This document shows positions 16,435-24,979 of a stretch of 64,000 bases of DNA, in pieces (position 1 is the first letter of the stretch; every line of letters starts with the position of its first letter). Source of the DNA: Xanthomonas hyacinthi (GTDB taxonomy: Bacteria; Pseudomonadota; Gammaproteobacteria; Xanthomonadales; Xanthomonadaceae); NCBI RefSeq assembly GCF_009769165.1, contig NZ_CP043476.1, positions 3,355,001 through 3,419,000 on the forward strand, given 5' to 3'. The translations under genes and the position numbers were made by a program. The notes beneath the pieces were generated by a model that saw nothing but the letters and a program-made list of their open reading frames with translations, was not told the origin of the DNA and did not search any database.

Positions 16435-18287
16435 GTGCGGCCATCGACACGCCGACAGCGCCGCGCCCGAACCGTCGCCAGCGCCTGCTGCGCGCACTGG
16501 ATCGCCGCTTCGCCTTCCACGACCGCGGCAACGTGATCGCCGCCGGCATCGCGGTCGCGCTGCTCGGCGGCGTGCTGTCGCTGCTGCTGGGCCAGGACGC
16601 CAACTGGGATCTGCGCAACTACCACCTATACAACGGCTATGCCGCGTTGCATGGCCGCCTCGGCATGGACCTGGCGCCGGCGCAGCTGCAGAGCTACTTC
16701 AATCCGTTGCTGGACGTACTGCACTACGCATTGATGACCGGCCTGCCAGCGCCGCTGGCGGGATTGGCGATGGGCGCGCTGCACGCGCTGGCGTTCCTGC
16801 TGCTGGCCGGCATCGTCTGGCAAGTGCTGGACGCGCGCCTGGACCGCGCGCGGCTGGCGCCGTGGCTGGCCTTGGCCGGCATGTGCAGCGCCGCGTTCCT
16901 GTCCGAATTCGCCAGCAGCATGGCCGACAACAGCAGCGCGCTGCCGGTGCTGGGCGCGCTGCTGGCCGCGTTGCACGCGCAGCGCCGGCAGCAGGCGGCC
17001 GGGCAGGGCGTGGCGGTGGCGTGGTGGGCGCTGGCCGGTGCGTTGCTGGGCCTGGCGCTGGCCTGCAAGCTGACCAACGCGCCGTTCGCGCTGGCCCTGG
17101 GGGTGGCGGCGCTGGTCGCCGGCGGCCGCGCGCGGCAGCGCGTCGGCGGCGCCGCGGTGCTGACCGTGTTGACCGTGCTCGGCTTCGCGGTCCTGGCCGG
17201 GCCGTGGCTGCTGGGCGTGTGGAAGACCTTCGGCAACCCGCTGTTCCCGCAGTTCAACAGCCATTTCCTGGCGCCGCTGGCGCAGCCGGTCGCGCTCAGC
17301 GATACGCGCTGGCTGCCGCAAGGCTGGCTGCAATGGCTGAGCTGGCCGCTGCAGTTCTCGATCGCGCCGAACCGGGTCAGCGAGGTCGCCCTGCGGCAGA
17401 TTGTGTGGCCGCTGCTGTATCTGCTGGGCTTGGCGTCGCTGCTGCTGGCCGCGCTGCGCCGGCGCCGGCGGCCAGCGGCGGCCAGCGACGTGGCCGCGCC
17501 GGTATGGCGCGCATTGCTGGTGTTCTTCGTGGTTGCGTTCCTGGCCTGGCAGGCGGCCTTCAGCATCCAGCGCTATCTGGTGGTGCCGGAACTGCTGGCG
17601 CCGCTGCTGCTGTGGGTCGGGCTGCGGCGGCTGTTGCCGGCGCGGATCGCGGCGCCGGCGGCGCGCTGGACGCTGATCGCCTGCGCGCTGGTCGCCGTGC
17701 ACGGCTGGGGCGACTGGGGCCACGAGCGCTGGGCGCGCACGGCGTTCCGGGTGCAGGCGCCGCCGCTGCCGCAGCCGGCGCGCAGCCTGGTGCTGCTGGT
17801 CGGCGACGTGCCGCAGTCGTGGCGCATCCCGTTCCTGCCGGCGCAGGCGGCGTATGCGTCGGTGGCGTCCAATTTCCCCGAATCGCCGGCCTATGCCGAA
17901 CGCGTGCGGGCGCTGCTGGCCGAGCGCGGCCAGGGTTATGCGCTGCTGCCGGCGACGGTGGACCGCAACGTCGAGCGGCTGCGCCGGCTCAATGCGCTGG
18001 CCGCACGCCTGGGCCTGGACCGCGGGCCGGACTGCCGGTTGATGCGGCGCCTGGCGCACCGGCCGGTGCGTGCGGCAGTGACCGAGCGCGATGGCCGCTG
18101 CCGGTGGACGCTATTGCCGGAACGCGCCATCGACATCGCCGCCGGCGACCGCGAGGCGCTGGCGCTGGCCGACCAGCAACTGGCGCGCTACGGCCTGGCG
18201 CTGCAGCCGGACACCTGCGCGGTCTACGAGTCCTGGCTCGGGCAGGCACGCTATCCGTACCAGTGGTGTCGGGTGAGCCGGCGTTAA
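16431..18287 (+). CDS. Polytopic membrane protein, GT-C-like
   Basis: 618 residues with about eleven predicted membrane helices and a soluble C-terminal third (about 450-618). The first periplasmic loop contains LGQDANWDLRNYHLYNGYAA, an Asp-rich loop placed where GT-C enzymes carry their catalytic acid. I do not recognise a named family. Translational overlap with the GT2 gene argues for a joint role, either as a second lipid-sugar-dependent transferase or as a carrier partner. Enzymatic function is inference. Confidence 0.7.
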   Translation: MSAAIDTPTAPRPNRRQRLLRALDRRFAFHDRGNVIAAGIAVALLGGVLSLLLGQDANWDLRNYHLYNGYAALHGRLGMDLAPAQLQSYFNPLLDVLHYALMTGLPAPLAGLAMGALHALAFLLLAGIVWQVLDARLDRARLAPWLALAGMCSAAFLSEFASSMADNSSALPVLGALLAALHAQRRQQAAGQGVAVAWWALAGALLGLALACKLTNAPFALALGVAALVAGGRARQRVGGAAVLTVLTVLGFAVLAGPWLLGVWKTFGNPLFPQFNSHFLAPLAQPVALSDTRWLPQGWLQWLSWPLQFSIAPNRVSEVALRQIVWPLLYLLGLASLLLAALRRRRRPAAASDVAAPVWRALLVFFVVAFLAWQAAFSIQRYLVVPELLAPLLLWVGLRRLLPARIAAPAARWTLIACALVAVHGWGDWGHERWARTAFRVQAPPLPQPARSLVLLVGDVPQSWRIPFLPAQAAYASVASNFPESPAYAERVRALLAERGQGYALLPATVDRNVERLRRLNALAARLGLDRGPDCRLMRRLAHRPVRAAVTERDGRCRWTLLPERAIDIAAGDREALALADQQLARYGLALQPDTCAVYESWLGQARYPYQWCRVSRR

Positions 18288-18294
18288 CACGCCC

Positions 18295-18867
18295 TCAGGG
18301 CAGCACGTAGCCGGCTTCGCGCAGCAGTCCGGCCAGGCCGATCAGCGGCAGCCCGACCAGCGCGGTCGGGTCCTGGCTGTGGATCGCGCTGAACAGGCTG
18401 ATGCCCAGGCCTTCGCACTTGAAGCTGCCGGCGCAGTCCAAGGGCTGCTCGGCGGCGACGTAGCGGGCGATCTCCTCGGCCTGCAGCACGCGGAAGCGCA
18501 CTTCGGTCAGGTCGCACAGCTGCAGCGCGCGTTCGCCGCGCAGCAGGCATACCGCGGTATGGAAGCGCACGCTGCGCCGGGACATCGCCGCCAGTTGCGC
18601 CTGCGCGGCGGCGGCATGGCCGGGTTTGCCCAGCGGCTGGCCATCGAGTTCGGCGACCTGGTCCGAACCGATCACCCAGGCATCGGCGGCGCCGGCCGCC
18701 ACCGCGGCGGCCTTGGCCCGCGCCAGGCGCTGCGCCAGCGCCGGTGGCGCTTCGCCGGGCAGCGGCGTTTCCTCGACCTGCGGGGGCACGCTGTCGAAGG
18801 GCAGGCGCAGGCGCTGCAGCAGTTCGCGGCGGTGGACGGAGGTGGAGGCCAGGATCAGGCGCGGCAT
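18295..18867 (-). CDS. Maf-like nucleotide pyrophosphatase
   Basis: 190 residues from ATG 18867. The start PRLILASTSVHRRELLQRL, the EETPLPGEAP segment, the conserved WVIGSDQVAELDGQPLGKPG and the CEGLGISLF motif are Maf-family hallmarks; the last corresponds to the YceF branch. Maf proteins hydrolyse modified or canonical nucleoside triphosphates and are linked to division arrest. It is divergent from yceD, the usual position in gammaproteobacteria. Confidence 0.92.
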   Translation of the reverse strand: MPRLILASTSVHRRELLQRLRLPFDSVPPQVEETPLPGEAPPALAQRLARAKAAAVAAGAADAWVIGSDQVAELDGQPLGKPGHAAAAQAQLAAMSRRSVRFHTAVCLLRGERALQLCDLTEVRFRVLQAEEIARYVAAEQPLDCAGSFKCEGLGISLFSAIHSQDPTALVGLPLIGLAGLLREAGYVLP

Positions 18868-18954
18868 CGGCAAGGTCGGGCAGGGCGGCGCGGGCGCCGG
18901 GGCCGGCAGTCTGCGGCGCTGCGCACGGCCGGGCAAGCGGGACGACAGGACGGT

Positions 18955-18983
18955 TTGACAGCGCCCCCGGCAGTCCTTAACAT
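18955..18983 (+). promoter_or_regulatory. Promoter of yceD-rpmF
   Basis: -35 TTGACA (18955-18960), 17-base spacer, -10 TAACAT (18978-18983). The yceD ATG at 18994 lies only ten bases after the -10, so the predicted 5' leader is about four nucleotides. Confidence 0.7.
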
Positions 18984-18993
18984 TCTGCGGCTT

Positions 18994-19503
18994 ATGTCCG
19001 CGAACGTGCCCGAACTGTTGGATGCCTGGCGGATGGTCGCAGCGCGCAGGGTCTTCGAAGACCGCCTGCCGCTCTCGGCGATGTCCCGGCTGCAAGGCAG
19101 CCTGGCCGATACCGAAGGCGAATGCCGCTACACGCTGGAATTCGGCCGCGACGCTGTACTGCAAGTGTCCTACGTCGAACTGACGCTCGAAACCGCGCTG
19201 CCGCTGATCTGTCAGCGCAGCCTGCAGCGCTTCCTGCTGCCGGTGTCGAGCGTGCAGCGGTTGGGACTGATCCGCAGCGAGGCCGAAGAGGCCGCGCTGC
19301 CGCCGGAGTACGAGGCCTTGCTGGTGCCGGACGACGGCTTGCTGCGGCCCGCCGATCTGGTCGAGGACGAGTTGGTGCTGGCGGTCCCGCTGGTGCCGGT
19401 GGCGCCCGGAAGCGAGGCGGTCGAACAGGACTGGCCGGCGACCGAGGAAGAGGTGAGCAAAGCCAACCCGTTCGCGGTGTTGGCGGCGCTGAAGAAACAG
19501 TAG
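18994..19503 (+). CDS. yceD: YceD/DUF177-family protein
   Basis: 169 residues with the DUF177 features: a beta-rich N-terminal half, the paired strands around QVSYVELTLETALPLICQRSLQ, and the acidic stretch DDGLLRPADLVEDELVLAVPLVP. YceD is encoded next to rpmF in most bacteria and has been linked to 23S rRNA or ribosome biogenesis in plants and bacteria; the exact role here is unknown. The sequence FAVLAALKK ends the protein, as in homologues. Confidence 0.9.
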   Translation: MSANVPELLDAWRMVAARRVFEDRLPLSAMSRLQGSLADTEGECRYTLEFGRDAVLQVSYVELTLETALPLICQRSLQRFLLPVSSVQRLGLIRSEAEEAALPPEYEALLVPDDGLLRPADLVEDELVLAVPLVPVAPGSEAVEQDWPATEEEVSKANPFAVLAALKKQ

Positions 19504-19606
19504 CGGTCGGCCCGCCGGCCCGCTGCCTGAAGCTTGTTGCCGGACGCGCGCGTCCTGCGCGACGTAATGACGACAGATGTAAACGAACCGAGTTTGGAGC
19601 AATCCC

Positions 19607-19801
19607 ATGGCTGTGCAGAAATCCCGTGTCACCCCGTCCCGCCGCGGCCAGCGCCGTTCGCACGACGCCCTCAGCGCCAAGCAACTGTCGACCGATCCGA
19701 CCAGCGGCGAGATCCACCTGCGCCACCACATCACCGCCGACGGCTACTACCGCGGCAAGAAGGTGATCGCGACCAAGACCTCGCAGGTCGAAGAAGATTG
19801 A
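19607..19801 (+). CDS. rpmF: 50S ribosomal protein L32
   Basis: 64 residues with the universally conserved start [19 protein letters not shown] and the C-terminal GYYRGKKVI. The usual four-cysteine zinc ribbon is absent, as in other zinc-independent gammaproteobacterial L32. It is placed 103 bases after yceD. Confidence 0.97.
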   Translation: MAVQKSRVTPSRRGQRRSHDALSAKQLSTDPTSGEIHLRHHITADGYYRGKKVIATKTSQVEED

Positions 19802-19897
19802 TCCGTGCCCGTCCATCGCGCCGCGGCGGACGGAGTCACCCATCTTCACAGGCCGCGCCCGCGCGGGCGGCCTGCGTAACAGGCAACAGGAACCAGC

Positions 19898-20881
19898 ATG
19901 AGCAAGCGGATCTATTCCAGGATCGCGGGCACCGGCAGCTATTTGCCTGAAAAAGTGTTGACCAACGACGATCTGTCGCACATGGTCGAGACCAGCGACG
20001 AATGGATCCGCAGCCGCACCGGCATCCGCGAGCGGCACATCGCCGCGCCGGGCCAGACCGCCGGCGACCTGGGCTACGAAGCCGCGTTGAAGGCGATCGA
20101 GGCGGCCGGCGTCGATGCCGCTGCGCTGGACATGATCGTCGTCGGCACCACCACCCCGGACCTGATCTTCCCGTCCACCGCCTGCCTGATCCAGGCACGG
20201 CTGGGTGCGGTCGGTTGCGCCGCGCTGGACGTCAACGCCGCCTGCTCGGGCTTCGTCTACGCGCTCAGCGTGGCCGACAAGTTCATCCGCTGCGGCGACG
20301 CCAAGACCGTGCTGGTGATCGGCACCGAAACCCTCAGCCGCATCGTCGACTGGACCGAGCGCACCACCTGCGTGCTGTTCGGCGACGGCGCCGGCGCGGT
20401 GGTCCTGCGCACCGACGCGGACACCGGCATCCTCAGCACCCATCTGCATGCCGACGGCAGCAAGAAGGAACTGCTGTGGAATCCGGTCGGCATCTCCACC
20501 GGGCTTGCCGACGGCACCGGCGACGCCTCCGCCGGCGGCATCCGGATGAAGGGCAGCGAGGTGTTCAAGTACGCGGTCAAGGCGCTGGACGCGGTGGTTG
20601 ACGAGACCCTGGACGCCAACGGCCTGAACAAGCGCGACCTGGACTGGCTGATCCCGCACCAGGCCAACCTGCGCATCATCGAAGCCACCGCCAAGCGCCT
20701 GGAGCTGTCGATGGAGCAGGTGGTGGTGACGGTGGACATGCACGGCAACACCTCCTCCGCCTCGGTGCCGATGGCGCTGGACGTGGCGGTGCGGTCCGGC
20801 CGCGTGCAGCGCGGCCAGCTGCTGCTGCTGGAAGCCTTCGGCGGCGGTTTCACCTGGGGCTCGGCGCTGCTGCGCTACTGA
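19898..20881 (+). CDS. fabH: 3-oxoacyl-ACP synthase III
   Basis: 327 residues. The catalytic triad is Cys116 ([10 protein letters not shown]), His254 (PHQANLRI) and Asn284 (GNTSSAS), and the N-terminus [20 protein letters not shown] is typical. It condenses acetyl- or other acyl-CoA with malonyl-ACP to start fatty-acid synthesis. It begins 96 bases after rpmF, leaving no room for plsX, which lies between these genes in Escherichia coli. Confidence 0.96.
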   Translation: MSKRIYSRIAGTGSYLPEKVLTNDDLSHMVETSDEWIRSRTGIRERHIAAPGQTAGDLGYEAALKAIEAAGVDAAALDMIVVGTTTPDLIFPSTACLIQARLGAVGCAALDVNAACSGFVYALSVADKFIRCGDAKTVLVIGTETLSRIVDWTERTTCVLFGDGAGAVVLRTDADTGILSTHLHADGSKKELLWNPVGISTGLADGTGDASAGGIRMKGSEVFKYAVKALDAVVDETLDANGLNKRDLDWLIPHQANLRIIEATAKRLELSMEQVVVTVDMHGNTSSASVPMALDVAVRSGRVQRGQLLLLEAFGGGFTWGSALLRY

Positions 20882-21217
20882 GTCCGGGCGTTCCCGCGGC
20901 ATGGTGCCACGCGCGCCATGGCCTGCGGCGGGGCGGACGCCTCGCGCGCCGCTGCAAATCGCAGAACGTTGTTACGCACGTGCCCGCAGGCGCGACCGAG
21001 GGGATGGCCGTGGCGTTGCGCCGCGCGCGAACCGGCTGCGCGAGGGAGGTCGCCGCGCGGTTGCGCGCAGCGCTGCCGTGGCCTGCGGCGGCGGCCTGGA
21101 GCGGTTGCGGCGCTTGCCGTGGCCGCCGTCGCCCGGCGCCGCACAATACGCCCGGGTACAGACGCACGGCCGGTTTCGCCCGTATCATCGCCGCTCGATT
21201 TTTGCAGGTGCATCCGC
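20882..21217. other. 336-base gap between fabH and fabD
   Basis: High-GC DNA with no open frame resembling a protein and no clear hairpin terminator. A TATCAT hexamer about 30 bases before the fabD start (around 21183) could be a -10 box, but no good -35 is visible. I see nothing else I can name here. Confidence 0.4.
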
Positions 21218-22162
21218 GTGACCGATTCCACACTCGCCTTCGTTTTCCCCGGCCAGGGTTCGCAATCGCTGGGCATGCTGGCCGAACTGTCCGAGCTGCA
21301 CCCGCAACTGCGCGACAGCTTCGTCGAGGCCTCCGACGGCGCCGGCGTCGACCTGTGGGCGCTGACCCAGGGCGGCCCCGAGGAAATGCTCAACCGCACC
21401 GAATACACCCAGCCGGCGCTGCTGGCGGCGAGCGTGGCGCTGTGGCGGCTGTGGCTGGCCCAGGGCGGCGCGCGTCCGGCGCTGCTGGCCGGGCACAGCC
21501 TGGGCGAGTACAGCGCGCTGGTCGCGGCCGGCGCGCTGTCGCTGCACGACGGCGCGCACCTGGTGCGGCTGCGCGGCCAGCTGATGCAGGACGCGGCCCC
21601 GGCCGGGGTCGGCGCGATGGCCGCGGTGATCGGCGCCGAGGACGCGCTGGTCGAGGAGGTCTGCGCGCAGGCCGCCGGCAGCCAGGTGGTGGTCCCGGCC
21701 AACTACAACTCGCCCGGCCAGGTGGTGATCGGCGGCGATGCGGCGGCGGTCGAGCGCGCGCTGGCGCTGCTGGCCGAGCGCGGCGTGCGCAAGACGGTGA
21801 AGCTGGCGGTCAGCGTGCCCTCGCACACGCCGCTGATGCGCGAGGCGGCCAACCGCCTGGCCGAGGCGATGCGCGGCCTGGCCTGGCACGCGCCGCAGCT
21901 GCCGGTGGTGCAGAACGTGGATGCGCAGGTGCACGACGGCGTCGATGCGATCCGCCAGGCGCTGGTCGAGCAGCTGTACCTGCCGGTGCGCTGGAGCGGC
22001 TGCGTGCAGGCGCTGGCCGCGCGCGGCGCCACCCGCGTGGCCGAATGCGGACCCGGCAAGGTGCTGACCGGGCTGATCAAGCGCATCGACAAGTCGCTGG
22101 ACGGGCGCGCGCTGGCCACCCCGGCCGACTTCGCCACCGCGCTCGAGACCTGGGCCGCCTGA
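21218..22162 (+). CDS. fabD: Malonyl-CoA:ACP transacylase
   Basis: 314 residues from the GTG at 21218, chosen because it precedes DSTLAFVFPGQGSQSLGML, the standard FabD N-terminus. The catalytic serine is Ser94 in GHSLGEYSAL and the partner histidine is His203 in SVPSHTPLM. It loads malonyl units on ACP for the neighbouring condensing enzymes. Confidence 0.95.
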   Translation: MTDSTLAFVFPGQGSQSLGMLAELSELHPQLRDSFVEASDGAGVDLWALTQGGPEEMLNRTEYTQPALLAASVALWRLWLAQGGARPALLAGHSLGEYSALVAAGALSLHDGAHLVRLRGQLMQDAAPAGVGAMAAVIGAEDALVEEVCAQAAGSQVVVPANYNSPGQVVIGGDAAAVERALALLAERGVRKTVKLAVSVPSHTPLMREAANRLAEAMRGLAWHAPQLPVVQNVDAQVHDGVDAIRQALVEQLYLPVRWSGCVQALAARGATRVAECGPGKVLTGLIKRIDKSLDGRALATPADFATALETWAA

Positions 22163-22251
22163 TCCCGCTGCCGCGCGCTGGCGGGTACGCCCGCGGCGGC
22201 CTCCTTTCCTCCCGGCGCCTCGCGCGCCGTCCGTCCCCCAAGGAACAGCAG

Positions 22252-22995
22252 ATGAGCAAGCCATTGCAGGGCGACGTCGCCCTGGTCACCGGCGCCAGCC
22301 GCGGCATTGGCGCGGCCATCGCCGACACGCTGGCCGCGCAGGGCGCCACCGTCATCGGCACCGCGACCTCCGCCTCCGGCGCGCAGGCGATCGGCGAACG
22401 GCTGGCCGCCAACGGTGGCCACGGCCGCGCGCTGGACGTCACCGACGCCGCCGCGGTGGACGCGCTGATCGAGGCGATCGGCAAGGAATTCGGCGCGGTC
22501 TCGATCCTGGTCAACAACGCCGGCATCACCCGCGACAACCTGCTGATGCGGATGAAGGAAGAGGACTGGCAGGCGATCATCGATACCAACCTGACCAGCG
22601 TGTTCCGCACCTCCAAGGCGGTGCTGCGCGGCATGATGAAGGCGCGCAAGGGTCGCATCGTCAACATCGCCTCGGTGGTCGGGGTGACCGGCAATCCGGG
22701 CCAGGCCAACTACGCCGCGGCCAAGGCCGGGATCATCGCCTTCTCCAAGTCGATGGCCAGGGAAATCGGCTCGCGCGGCATCACCGTCAACGTGGTCGCG
22801 CCGGGCTTCATCGACACCGACATGACCAAGGCCCTGCCCGAGGCGCAGCGCAGCGCGCTGCTGGAGCAGATCGCGCTCGGCCAGCTCGGGCAGCCGGCCG
22901 ACATCGCCAACGCGGTGGCGTTCCTGGTCGGCCCCGGCGCCGGCTACATCACCGGAGAGACCCTGCATGTGAACGGCGGGATGTACATGGCGTAA
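22252..22995 (+). CDS. fabG: 3-oxoacyl-ACP reductase
   Basis: 247 residues, a short-chain dehydrogenase. The NADPH-binding TGASRGIG lies near 14-21, NNAGIT near 88, and the catalytic Ser141, Tyr154 and Lys158 lie in NIASVVGVTG and NYAAAKAG. It performs the first reduction of each fatty-acid elongation cycle. A ribosome site AAGGAAC precedes ATG 22252. Confidence 0.96.
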   Translation: MSKPLQGDVALVTGASRGIGAAIADTLAAQGATVIGTATSASGAQAIGERLAANGGHGRALDVTDAAAVDALIEAIGKEFGAVSILVNNAGITRDNLLMRMKEEDWQAIIDTNLTSVFRTSKAVLRGMMKARKGRIVNIASVVGVTGNPGQANYAAAKAGIIAFSKSMAREIGSRGITVNVVAPGFIDTDMTKALPEAQRSALLEQIALGQLGQPADIANAVAFLVGPGAGYITGETLHVNGGMYMA

Positions 22996-23148
22996 GCCTG
23001 CGGCGCAAGGACTGCGCCTAAGTGGCTGATCGGCAGGCGTTTGTGCAGCGATGCAAGCGCCGGGCGGTTTCCACTACACTATCCAACGCGGCCATCGCAG
23101 CCCGATGGCGTTTCGAACCACCACTACTCCATCTGGAGCGATATCCCA

Positions 23149-23388
23149 ATGAGCACCATCGAAGAACGCGTCAAGAAAATCGTCGTCGAACAACTCGGCG
23201 TCAAGGAAGAAGAAGTCACCAACAGCGCATCGTTCGTCGATGACCTCGGTGCCGACTCGCTGGACACCGTCGAGCTGGTGATGGCGCTGGAAGAAGAGTT
23301 CGAGTGCGAGATTCCGGACGAAGAAGCCGAGAAGATCACCTCGGTGCAGCAGGCCATCGACTACGTCAAGGCGCACGTCAAGAGCTGA
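23149..23388 (+). CDS. acpP: Acyl carrier protein
   Basis: 79 residues, strongly acidic, with Ser37 in the phosphopantetheine site [18 protein letters not shown]. It carries growing acyl chains for the enzymes encoded on both sides. A hairpin-plus-T-run follows it, so the very high ACP output can be separated from fabF. Confidence 0.97.
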   Translation: MSTIEERVKKIVVEQLGVKEEEVTNSASFVDDLGADSLDTVELVMALEEEFECEIPDEEAEKITSVQQAIDYVKAHVKS

Positions 23389-23448
23389 TGCTCCGTTCTC
23401 GATCGCGATCGGCGCCTGCGTGGCCCCGGTCCGCGTGACAATCCCATG

Positions 23449-23475
23449 GGGCCGCGCATGCGGCCCTGTGTTTTT
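23449..23475 (+). terminator. Terminator or attenuator between acpP and fabF
   Basis: GGGCCGC-GCAT-GCGGCCC followed by TGTGTTTTT. The stem is 7 bp of pure GC. It lies 60 bases after acpP and 43 before fabF, so partial read-through would set the ACP:FabF ratio. Confidence 0.75.
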
Positions 23476-23517
23476 ACAGCGTCAAAGCCGCGCGCATCGC
23501 GGTGAGGAGATTTCGCA

Positions 23518-24753
23518 ATGAGCCGTCGCGTCGTCGTAACCGGCATGGGCCTGGTATCGCCGTTGGGCAATGACCTGGCCAGCAGTTGGGAAGGAATCGT
23601 CAACGGGCGTTCCGGCATCGGCCCGATCACCCAGATCGATGCGTCGCAGTTCACCACCAGGATCGCCGGCGAGATCAAGGATTTCGATCCGACCAAGTAC
23701 GTGTCCGCCAAGGACGCCAGGAAGATGGATTCGTTCATCCACTACGGCGTCGGCGCCTCGTTCATGGCGCTGGACGATTCGGGCCTGGTCATCGACGAGC
23801 GCAATGCCGACCGCATCGGCGCGATCCTCGGCTCGGGCATCGGCGGCCTGCTTGGCATCGAGGAGCAGACCATCAAATTCCACGAGGGCGGCGCGCGCAA
23901 GATCTCGCCGTTCTACGTTCCCAGCACCATCATCAACATGCTGCCGGGGCAGGTGAGCCTGATCAAGGGCCTGAAGGGCCCGACCTTCTCGGCGGTCTCG
24001 GCCTGCGCCACCTCCAACCATTCGATCGGCACCGCGCTGCGCATGATCCAGCACGGCGATGCCGACGTGATGCTGGCCGGCGGCGCCGAGCGCGGCTCCT
24101 CGCCGACCTCGGTCGGCGGCTTCTGCGCGATGAAGGCGATGTCCACCCGCAACGACGACCCGGCCGCCGCCTCGCGGCCGTGGGACAAGGGCCGCGATGG
24201 CTTCGTGCTCGGCGACGGCGCCGGCGTGCTGGTGCTGGAGGAATACGCACACGCCAAGGCGCGCGGCGCGCGGATCTATGCCGAGCTGGTCGGCTTCGGC
24301 GCCAGCTCCGACGCGTTCCACATGACCGCCCCGAGCGAGGACGGCGAAGGCGCCGCGCGCAGCATGCTGGCCGCGATCAAGGACGCCAGGCTCAATCCCG
24401 AGCAGATCGACTACCTCAACGCGCACGGCACCTCCACGCCGCTGGGCGACCTGGCCGAGACCCTGGCGATGAAGCGCGCGCTCGGCGACCATGCCTACAA
24501 GACCATGGTCAGCTCGACCAAGTCGATGACCGGGCACCTGCTCGGCGCGGCCGGCGGCGCCGAGGCGATCTTCTCTGTGATGGCGCTGCACACCGGCATC
24601 ATCCCGCCGACGATCAACCTGGAACAGCCGGGCGAAGGCTGCGACCTGGACTACGTGCCGAACGTGGCGCGCGAGAAAAAGATCGAGGTGGCGATGTCGA
24701 ACGGGTTCGGCTTCGGCGGAACCAACGGGACCTTGGTGTTCAGGCGGCTTTGA
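23518..24753 (+). CDS. fabF: 3-oxoacyl-ACP synthase II
   Basis: 411 residues with the KAS II catalytic residues Cys163 (SACATSNHSIG), His303 (NAHGTSTPLGD) and His340 (TGHLLGAAGG), and the terminal GFGGTNGTLVF. It elongates C14-C16 and unsaturated acyl-ACPs. The order fabH-fabD-fabG-acpP-fabF is the standard fatty-acid cluster. Confidence 0.96.
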   Translation: MSRRVVVTGMGLVSPLGNDLASSWEGIVNGRSGIGPITQIDASQFTTRIAGEIKDFDPTKYVSAKDARKMDSFIHYGVGASFMALDDSGLVIDERNADRIGAILGSGIGGLLGIEEQTIKFHEGGARKISPFYVPSTIINMLPGQVSLIKGLKGPTFSAVSACATSNHSIGTALRMIQHGDADVMLAGGAERGSSPTSVGGFCAMKAMSTRNDDPAAASRPWDKGRDGFVLGDGAGVLVLEEYAHAKARGARIYAELVGFGASSDAFHMTAPSEDGEGAARSMLAAIKDARLNPEQIDYLNAHGTSTPLGDLAETLAMKRALGDHAYKTMVSSTKSMTGHLLGAAGGAEAIFSVMALHTGIIPPTINLEQPGEGCDLDYVPNVAREKKIEVAMSNGFGFGGTNGTLVFRRL

Positions 24754-24782
24754 GGTTGCGGGACCGGGGACCGGGGACCCGG

Positions 24783-24820
24783 TCGGGACTCGGGACTCGG
24801 GACTCGGGACTCGGGACTCG
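24783..24820. repeat. 7-bp tandem repeat (TCGGGAC, five copies)
   Basis: Five perfect head-to-tail copies of TCGGGAC directly after fabF, preceded by the related GGACCGG copies at about 24759-24782. Similar simple repeats are common in Xanthomonas intergenic DNA. The rest of the 226-base gap to pabB shows no gene. Confidence 0.85.
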
Positions 24821-24979
24821 TAGAGCCTAGCCGCTTGTTTGAATTGCGATCTGTTGTTTCTCGGTTTGCTTTTTTCTGATGCGGGAAAGGTGCCCGCACG
24901 GCGGAGCTGACGCTTCCGCCGTTGCGCCGCCGTTCGCATGCGGCGTCGCATCACCTCCCATCCTCCCGCCGGATTCCTG

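Noticed and set aside
24783..24820. Short repeat array as an origin or protein-binding iteron set
   Set aside because: Seven-base GC-rich copies after fabF resemble other simple repeats of this genus; no replication gene is adjacent.
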